Part shown: piece after piece, positions 15,274 to 20,328 of the stretch
Layout: each line of letters starts with the position of its first letter
How positions within the stretch are numbered: the stretch's first letter is position 1
Program-made: the position numbers and the translations under genes
The notes under the pieces: generated by a model
Told to the model about the DNA's origin: nothing
Database searches by the model: none
What the model saw: only the letters and a program-made list of their open reading frames with translations
Assembly: GCA_023474015.1 (NCBI GenBank)
Contig: JAMCYN010000059.1
Location: 1-20,328 of the forward strand
Length of the DNA stretch: 20,328 nucleotides
Direction: 5' to 3'
From: Armatimonadota bacterium
Lineage (GTDB): Bacteria > Armatimonadota > UBA5829

Positions 15274-16536
15274 ATGTGCCATCGCTCAAGATTCAGCTTT
15301 GTTTTGATATCGATGATACTCTTTGCAATTCTGACAGGTGTCATTATATGTTATGCCGAGATAGCAAAACCCGAGTCCGCCGGTTCTTATGCTCCCAGCG
15401 GTAGCAAGACTGCGCCCAAGACGGATCTAACTGCTGCATTGCGCTTATTGCATCCAGGCGATACAAGAGCGCATCTGGAGGCAAACATCCGTACGATTGA
15501 AGACGCGATATCAAAATATGGCACAAAGGACCCATGGGCCTGCAAGGCTTTCTATCTACTTGGGCTTTCACGGTACCGCTTGGGAAGACATGAAGAAGCG
15601 CTGGCGGACTTCGATAGCTGCCTACAAATTCCAGAGCCTTATGAGGGATTGCATTTTTATGCTCAGAATATGCGAACGCTTACACTAAAGGCATTAGGAA
15701 GAAATGAAGAGGCAATCGCTGCTGGAAAGTCCGTGTCAAAGTTTCCTGGAAAGGAACCGTCACGAGACAAGATCATCTCTAACTCAATGTTGCTAGCTGC
15801 GGACATGCAGTTGAGCCAGGGGCAAAATGAGGAGGCCGTGAAGACGTACAGGCAGTATCTCAGTATTGCAGCCCAGAAGAAGAGCAAAGACTGGGATACT
15901 ATGGCACCTGACGTCCTTCGTGGGCTTGCATGCCGGTTAGTAGAATTGGGCAAGACGGAAGAAGCCATCAAAATCTATGACCGATATTTGAAACAATTCC
16001 CAAACGACCCTGCGGTGGCATTGATGGCTATGAAAAGATTGAAATTAGTGCGGACTGGGAAGTCAGCAGCTCGTCTTTCGACGAAAGATATGGAGCAGCT
16101 TGTGAACTCCTATCCTACAAATACTGGTCCTAGTCTGTACGTATTATATGACCTGGCTGCAGCATATGAACAAAATGGTAGGATCGCTGACGCAGCAGAA
16201 GTGCAGCATCGGATTTTGGACTTCAAGCCGACTTCTCCTCGAAGCGAGTATCCAATGCTTCTCGCGGCCGATGCAGGTTTAAAGCTGACTTCAAATCTTA
16301 AACGTCTTGGAAAAGAACGCGAGCAAAGAAAGGTACTGGAAGAAATAGTACGACGGTTTCCTGATACAGATTATGGCAAGAAGGGGAAAGAGGCTCTAGA
16401 ATTGATTAATGGCAAGATAATGCGGAGACGCATGATCTTGTACACGTCGGTTACGATCCCAGTCGCTGCTGTTGGTTTGATCTTCTACTTGGCGGCCATC
16501 AGAAGAACTAGACATGCAGGATTGCAGCGGCGTTGA
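15274..16536 (+). CDS. TPR-repeat protein with N- and C-terminal membrane segments
   Basis: 420 residues. A hydrophobic segment (9-28) acts as signal peptide or anchor. At least five tetratricopeptide-like units follow, near 87-120, 125-158, 167-200, 211-243 and 287-319. A further helical pair comes before a second membrane helix at about 387-409 and a basic tail (RRTRHAGLQRR). The topology suggests a long extracytoplasmic TPR scaffold tethered at both ends. TPRs bind other proteins; no catalytic domain is present. An ideal AAGGAGG (15262-15268) lies 5 nt before the ATG. No clear promoter is seen. The gene is A+T-richer than the neighbouring protease operon and is followed by a decayed copy of its own 3' half. 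Confidence 0.8.
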   Translation: MCHRSRFSFVLISMILFAILTGVIICYAEIAKPESAGSYAPSGSKTAPKTDLTAALRLLHPGDTRAHLEANIRTIEDAISKYGTKDPWACKAFYLLGLSRYRLGRHEEALADFDSCLQIPEPYEGLHFYAQNMRTLTLKALGRNEEAIAAGKSVSKFPGKEPSRDKIISNSMLLAADMQLSQGQNEEAVKTYRQYLSIAAQKKSKDWDTMAPDVLRGLACRLVELGKTEEAIKIYDRYLKQFPNDPAVALMAMKRLKLVRTGKSAARLSTKDMEQLVNSYPTNTGPSLYVLYDLAAAYEQNGRIADAAEVQHRILDFKPTSPRSEYPMLLAADAGLKLTSNLKRLGKEREQRKVLEEIVRRFPDTDYGKKGKEALELINGKIMRRRMILYTSVTIPVAAVGLIFYLAAIRRTRHAGLQRR

Positions 16537-16597
16537 GTGAGAGTCTACGAAAGCACGATAATAGCCGCAATCGACCTCAAAAGGGGCCAAGAACGAT

Positions 16598-17095
16598 ATG
16601 AGTATTCTTCGCGGAAATAAGCGCACTAAACTTCCGATAGAGGATTTGTCCAAGTGCGTGAAATGGTACCCGACAGATACGAGGGCAGGGCAACACGTAC
16701 TACGAATTGGCAATGGCATATGTACGTGACGACGACCTGGAAGTTGCCGCAAGATTGCTTAGGAACATAATGGATTTCAAGCCAAAGACAGATGATCAAG
16801 AATTGTGCGTGACTTTGGCTGCTCAGGCAGGTTTGGATCTAGCAGCAGCACAAGAACAGCTTGGAAAAGAGGGCGAGCAGAAAAAAGTGCATTAGGATTA
16901 TGGGCCGCGTTTTCCAGACCTGACGCGAGAAAAGACTGCTGGAAAGATATCTAGAGGTCACAATAATATTGCATTGAAGTGGGTGGTGCAATTCTTCGTA
17001 TTGGATAGCATTGCTAATAGTTTTTGCTGGTGTATTAGCGCACTCTTGGTTGTGGTTAATCGAAGAAAGCCATGAACGAAAATATCAGAGCTGAA
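16598..17095 (+). pseudogene. decayed tandem copy of the 3' half of the TPR gene
   Basis: Translating across frames recovers residues about 263-410 of the upstream TPR protein. 16598-16690 reads LPIEDLSKCVKWYPTDTRAG (compare LSTKDMEQLVNSYPTNTGPS). After a frameshift near 16690, the frame through 16895 reads YYELAMAYVRDDDLEVAARL, then NIMDFKPK and LGKEGEQKKV (compare YDLAAAYEQNGRIADAAEV, RILDFKPT, LGKEREQRKV). An in-frame TAG at 16893-16895 interrupts it just before RFPD, which is conserved in both. Another shift is needed to read the C-terminal membrane helix. At least two frameshifts and one stop show it is not functional. Confidence 0.75.
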
Positions 17096-17299
17096 ATCAT
17101 ATGTCGTCGTTCATCAAGGATGATTGTTCTCACTGTCCTACAGTTGGTAGCCAGTATCTGCTTGATAGAGATAATCGTATGGTGGGCTTGCAGCAATCCC
17201 CAAAATGAAATAGGCTTTGGCCGTCTCAGGTCGCTGACTTGGGGTGTAATATCGCTTCCGGGAGTCACTGAACATCCCAGTCGTCCCCCGAACTGCTGA
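17072..17299 (+). CDS. hypothetical small membrane ORF (doubtful)
   Basis: 75 codons with one hydrophobic stretch (MIVLTVLQLVASICLIEIIVW, split across residues 17-37). No good Shine-Dalgarno precedes the ATG, it starts inside the decayed TPR copy, and its last 12 codons run antisense into the next gene. Its C-terminal part is not protein-like. It may be one more decayed piece of the TPR island. Confidence 0.15.
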   Translation: MNENIRAEIICRRSSRMIVLTVLQLVASICLIEIIVWWACSNPQNEIGFGRLRSLTWGVISLPGVTEHPSRPPNC

Positions 17300-19652
17300 G
17301 CAGGACGTAGGCCGAGTATGGGGTCGGGCCTGTGAACCGCTCGATGCCCAGGACGCCGGTCACCGCTATGTAGTCGCCCTTGTAGAAAGTGACGCCATTA
17401 TATGTCAGCCTCGCCCTGATTCCCTTGGCTCCAGGCTCGCCCGCGGGTAGCTTGGAGCCGTCATCTATGTAGACATCGCCACTGCTCCCATAATCCGGCC
17501 ATGTGATGCGACCGAACAGCCGCATTCGCAGGCCGACATTGCACGCGCCGGGGCCGGACAGGGTCGGCTGGTTGTAAGCCTGGCCGCCGACCGCCCGATT
17601 GTTCAGGGCCACCGGCGCGGGCAGGTCGGGCAGGTGAACGACGAGAATGCTGGAATGGGCCAGAAGCATCGCCTCCGCATCCGGGAACATCAACGTCCCT
17701 TTGATGATCAGCTTGTCTCCGACGATAGGCGCTTGCGAGGGATCGAAAAGCACGGCTATCCCCGCCGAGCGGTCCGCCTCTTGCACGTAGACTTTCACAT
17801 ACGAACGTGATGCGTATATGTACGGATCATCGTTCACGTAGGTCACGATCACATCGTTAAGCTGGACCCCCACGCACTGCACGGCCCTCTTCACCTCGCC
17901 AATCTTCATCGGCACGGGCGGTCCGAAGCTGGCGTCGTCCACGGCGTTCACGTGAAGCATCAGGTTGGAACTCTGAGCGATGTCGATAAACAGCGTGACG
18001 ACTCCGTCCGCCCCGGCCTCCGCCATGACACCGCCGGGCTGCCATTTGTTGTCGTTTGTGGGGGAGACACCGGACCACCACTGGACAGACTCACTGGAGG
18101 GGTCGGCGCCGCCGTCGGGATCGATGCCGAGTCTGAACAGAGTCTCACCCGGCTGGCCTTCGCTGGATTGTATGGTCACGAAGCGCGCGCACAGCGCGCA
18201 GGTGGCGTACGGGGCGAACCTGACCCTCTGGAACACGCCCCCGCTCTTGAAATAGTCCTGGGCCGCGGCGCCGAGGAAGTACGAACCGTCGAATGCCTGG
18301 ACCGTAAACCATGACTGCGCCCCCCCCATGGGGAAGGGGCCAAGGATTCCGTCGATTGGATGGTAGACCCAGGTGCCCGACACCGGGCCGGGAATGGGCG
18401 TGGTATACTGCTTCCACGGATACAGGCTGGGAGTCTGGCCGCCGTGCGACTCCTCAAAGCTGGCGTTGGTAAATGTGTCTCTGATTGCGGGCAGCGTCTC
18501 GAATATGCCATCAACCGAATATTTAGGCGTGCAGAGCGGCGCGCGGCTCCAGACCCGGTAATGGAATTGGGAAGCTTCGTCGAGGCCGGTGACGGTCACC
18601 TGGTGGTTGGTGACCGGGTTCGTGTCCTCGACGGTAGTGAAACCGTAGCCGGTGTCGGGGCCGTACTCGACCTGGGAAGTTGTAGGAATATCCGTTTTCC
18701 AGGTCACGACCACATCCGGGGCGCCGAAAGTGCTTGCGACCTCGGTGATCTGGATTGGGGTCTTGAATTCGACGTCCCCCGAGACCCAGTCAGTGCACTC
18801 GGGGGCGGTGCTGGTGACCTTGGCGTGGTATGTGCTCGAAGGAGAAAGGCCATAAATCACTATGCTGTGGTCGATCTTCGGGTCGGTATCCTCTACAGAC
18901 TCGCCGTAGCCCTGGGTGAATCCGTAGTCAACGCGGGAAGTGCTCGGGTAGTTGGTGGTCCATTCTATCTTGACCGATGTGTCCGGGTACATCGGATCGC
19001 CCTGAATAGTAACCACCGGCTGGGTCCCTGTCATAGTCTGGGTCCAGGTGATGTTATCCCACAGGGTAACCATCACGCTGTCGGTATTGGCAGGCTGATA
19101 GCTCTCGATGAAGAGGCTGTATTGTCCGGGGCCTGGAATCACATCGGGGATATCCAAGGAAAGGCTTTCCCAGCCGCTCCCCGTTGACATGATCCAGCCT
19201 GAGCCGGACAGCGACACATCATCTCGATTCGTGGTGGCGCCTGGGGCCCAGCCCGCTCGGACGAGGCAGCTCTCGCCATACGGGAAACCGCCGAACTGAG
19301 TATAGGACATTGCATCGATGGTAATTCTCGCGCTGCCTTGTGCCCAGGGAAACGTTTGGCATACCCCACCGTTACCGCTCCCGCCCTGCTCGCTCTGTAT
19401 TCCGCAGCATTTCACGCCGTCGGGTATGCCGGGTTCGGGTATGATCGTGAACGGGCTATTAAGTCCGCCGACAACGGGCCATTGCGCACTGCCGCTCTCG
19501 GGGAAAACGGGCACATATGAGTAGGCGAACCAACCCACCGGCCCGTCTTCGAAGCTGGGGTTGACGAGCGGAGACGAGCCGACGACGCCGGCAGACAGCG
19601 TCCACAGCGCAAGGCACAGCAGACAAGATAGCAGTAATCCTCTATAGCCCAT
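17265..19652 (-). CDS. large exported multidomain protein: jelly-roll, two FN3-like, jelly-roll, two OB-like modules
   Basis: 795 residues from the ATG at 19652. A signal peptide (1-25, ending SAG) opens the protein. A carbohydrate-binding-like jelly-roll (about 30-204, opening NPSFEDG) and two FN3-like domains (213-298 and 300-387) follow. The FN3-like pair each carries a W.T..P.TS.V.YG...GYG core and V.GL..... F/YH..V, as in purple-acid-phosphatase-type FN3. A second jelly-roll (about 392-577, opening NASFEES) and two OB-like modules (583-675 and 678-795) complete it. The last module matches the whole mature part of the neighbouring 152-residue protein (AVGG, YIDDGS, GVT, VAVTG positions shared). 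No enzyme motif or PEP-CTERM tail. Probably an extracellular binding or structural protein. A longer start at 19724 would add 24 residues encoded by repeat DNA and is rejected. No Shine-Dalgarno is visible at 19652. Confidence 0.8.
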   Translation of the reverse strand: MGYRGLLLSCLLCLALWTLSAGVVGSSPLVNPSFEDGPVGWFAYSYVPVFPESGSAQWPVVGGLNSPFTIIPEPGIPDGVKCCGIQSEQGGSGNGGVCQTFPWAQGSARITIDAMSYTQFGGFPYGESCLVRAGWAPGATTNRDDVSLSGSGWIMSTGSGWESLSLDIPDVIPGPGQYSLFIESYQPANTDSVMVTLWDNITWTQTMTGTQPVVTIQGDPMYPDTSVKIEWTTNYPSTSRVDYGFTQGYGESVEDTDPKIDHSIVIYGLSPSSTYHAKVTSTAPECTDWVSGDVEFKTPIQITEVASTFGAPDVVVTWKTDIPTTSQVEYGPDTGYGFTTVEDTNPVTNHQVTVTGLDEASQFHYRVWSRAPLCTPKYSVDGIFETLPAIRDTFTNASFEESHGGQTPSLYPWKQYTTPIPGPVSGTWVYHPIDGILGPFPMGGAQSWFTVQAFDGSYFLGAAAQDYFKSGGVFQRVRFAPYATCALCARFVTIQSSEGQPGETLFRLGIDPDGGADPSSESVQWWSGVSPTNDNKWQPGGVMAEAGADGVVTLFIDIAQSSNLMLHVNAVDDASFGPPVPMKIGEVKRAVQCVGVQLNDVIVTYVNDDPYIYASRSYVKVYVQEADRSAGIAVLFDPSQAPIVGDKLIIKGTLMFPDAEAMLLAHSSILVVHLPDLPAPVALNNRAVGGQAYNQPTLSGPGACNVGLRMRLFGRITWPDYGSSGDVYIDDGSKLPAGEPGAKGIRARLTYNGVTFYKGDYIAVTGVLGIERFTGPTPYSAYVLLSSSGDDWDVQ

Positions 19653-19661
19653 ATGATTCAG

Positions 19662-19756
19662 AATAGGGAACAGGGAATAGGGTACAGGGAACAGAAGGGA
19701 AGGGAGGGGTGGGCGCGTGTCCATTCCCCACTGTTCCCTATTCCCTGTTCCCTATT
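19662..19756. repeat. paired heptad-repeat hairpin filling the gap between two exported-protein genes
   Basis: Left units are of the GGGAATA/GGGAACA type, right units TATTCCC/TGTTCCC. A perfect 21-bp stem pairs 19662-19682 with 19736-19756. A 7-nt bulge (19683-19689) follows, and pairing resumes for 5 bp (19690-19694 with 19731-19735). The bulge equals exactly one unit. The element occupies nearly the whole gap, from 10 bases before the start of the large gene to 3 bases beyond the stop of the small one. Confidence 0.9.
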
Positions 19757-19758
19757 CC

Positions 19759-20217
19759 CTAATTTACGTCGTTCTGGCTTCTCGGACGGAGGTTGGGACG
19801 TATCTTGATGTTGGAATCGGCGTATGTGCTGGAAATGCCGGTGACAGCCACGAATGTGTTCACATCCGGCGGATTGATGGTGACCCCGGCGGCAAGATTT
19901 TCGTAGCTGACCCTGAGTCCGAGAACGGCTGTCCCGCCGACCCCGAGAGTGTTTCCGTCATTGAGGTTGGAGCCGTCGTTGATGTAGAAAAACTTACTGA
20001 CCGTGTCCCTATACGTAACCGTGCCCCAGGTCCTGATGAGAAGGCCGATATTGTTCAAGCCCTGGCCGCCCTCGACGCCTTTGGTGGGCGTGCCGATGAT
20101 GTCCCCTCCGCCGACTGATGCGTTCTTCACCGCCAGCGGCTGGATAATCTCCGCCGATACGCTAACCACCGCGACCAGCGCCAGCATCACGGATAGTAAT
20201 AACGCCAGGTGTTTCAT
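19759..20217 (-). CDS. exported single-domain OB-like protein
   Basis: 152 residues with a signal peptide (1-22, cleavage at VSA). One beta-rich domain follows, with the pattern VGGG...GLNNIGLLIRTWGTVTY, FFYINDGSNL, LRVSYENLAAGVTI, FVAVTGISS and a C-terminal RPNLRPRSQND. It aligns along its length with the last module of the 795-residue protein downstream. I know this module as recurrent in exported proteins of uncultivated bacteria, with no assigned function; the OB-like fold is my inference from the strand pattern. The ATG at 20217 has GGAGG (20225-20229) 7 nt upstream, inside a heptad array. The stop codon lies at the edge of the downstream heptad element. Probably its own transcription unit, possibly reading through to the large gene. 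Confidence 0.85.
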   Translation of the reverse strand: MKHLALLLSVMLALVAVVSVSAEIIQPLAVKNASVGGGDIIGTPTKGVEGGQGLNNIGLLIRTWGTVTYRDTVSKFFYINDGSNLNDGNTLGVGGTAVLGLRVSYENLAAGVTINPPDVNTFVAVTGISSTYADSNIKIRPNLRPRSQNDVN

Positions 20218-20220
20218 ATT

Positions 20221-20248
20221 CCAACCTCCAACGTCTAACCTCTAAATA
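20221..20248 (-). repeat. heptad array forming the 5' leader of the OB-like gene
   Basis: Four 7-mers in register (plus-strand CCAACCT, CCAACGT, CTAACCT, CTAAATA) lie directly upstream of the start codon. On the minus strand they read TTAGAGG/TTAGACG-type units and contain the GGAGG ribosome-binding site. CATATT (20215-20220) and AATATG (20245-20250) bracket the array as an inverted repeat. Confidence 0.6.
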
Positions 20249-20249
20249 T

Positions 20250-20278
20250 GTTATACCTCATGATGGCCGGTTTGGCAA
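20250..20278 (-). promoter_or_regulatory. sigma70-type promoter of the exported OB-like gene
   Basis: Minus-strand TTGCCA (20273-20278) and TATAAC (20250-20255), 17 nt apart, each match five of six consensus bases. Start near 20243 would make the leader about 26 nt, consisting almost wholly of the heptad array. Confidence 0.6.
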
Positions 20279-20286
20279 GGAGTTTG

Positions 20287-20328
20287 CGGGTTTTCGAGTT
20301 ACGAGTTAGCGAGTTGGGAACCCGTAAC
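20287..20328. repeat. partial heptad-type hairpin at the window edge
   Basis: GAGTT-containing units recur at 7- and 8-base spacing (from 20295). CGGGTT (20287-20292) faces AACCCG (20319-20324), and GTTAC (20298-20302) faces GTAAC (20324-20328). The element is cut by the end of the window. Confidence 0.5.

Noticed and set aside
19653..19724. Upstream start for the 795-residue protein adding 24 residues
   Set aside because: These residues are encoded by the heptad repeat and would precede a normal signal peptide.

Overview
The window is a stretch of G+C-rich bacterial chromosome. It carries housekeeping genes (MurJ, DinG, tRNA-Glu, methionine sulfoxide reductase, C-terminal processing protease) mixed with secreted proteins typical of envelope-rich environmental bacteria. 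PEP-CTERM tails, a CHRD domain, and large FN3/jelly-roll/OB-like exported proteins recall uncultivated groups such as Armatimonadota. That placement is an inference from gene style; no marker gene here proves it. Two patches look A+T-richer than the rest: the GAF-PAS-SpoIIE gene with its 3' flank (about 110-2040) and the TPR gene with its decayed copy (about 15200-17260).

Layout. 1-2014: C-terminal remnant of an unknown gene (-), an RsbU-like phosphatase (-), and a truncated aspartic-protease-like fragment (+). 2044-3272: ornithine cyclodeaminase-family gene with its own promoter, a heptad inverted repeat and a terminator. 3295-4047: doubtful small ORF, stand-alone LuxR-type HTH protein and tRNA-Glu(UUC), all (-). 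4152-6044: MurJ (-) with a large C-terminal insertion. 6331-9027: exported MsrB-MsrA fusion, then a translationally coupled sugar isomerase-like/PIG-L deacetylase pair (+). 9038-9274: tiny PEP-CTERM protein (-). 9447-11423: DinG-type Fe-S helicase (+). 11538-12062: CHRD/PEP-CTERM protein (-). 12171-15150: consensus promoter, structured leader, then two coupled S41 proteases, the first of which has lost its catalytic residues (+). 15274-17095: TPR membrane protein and a decayed tandem copy (+). 17265-20217: two exported proteins sharing an OB-like module (-).

The most unusual feature is a set of intergenic elements built from degenerate 7-bp units. Most are arranged as facing arms that form long hairpins (near 2044, 3122, 7404, 15136, 19662, 20221 and 20287). 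Unit sequences differ between loci, but the 7-base period and the paired layout recur. In two elements the arms differ by exactly one or two units. Four lie at or just after a stop codon, one forms the 5' leader and ribosome-binding site of a gene, and one straddles a promoter.

Other points of interest are the R/D-for-S/K replacement in the first S41 protein, its terminator-like leader, and two promoters (murJ, dinG) with identical spacing that predict nearly leaderless mRNAs.
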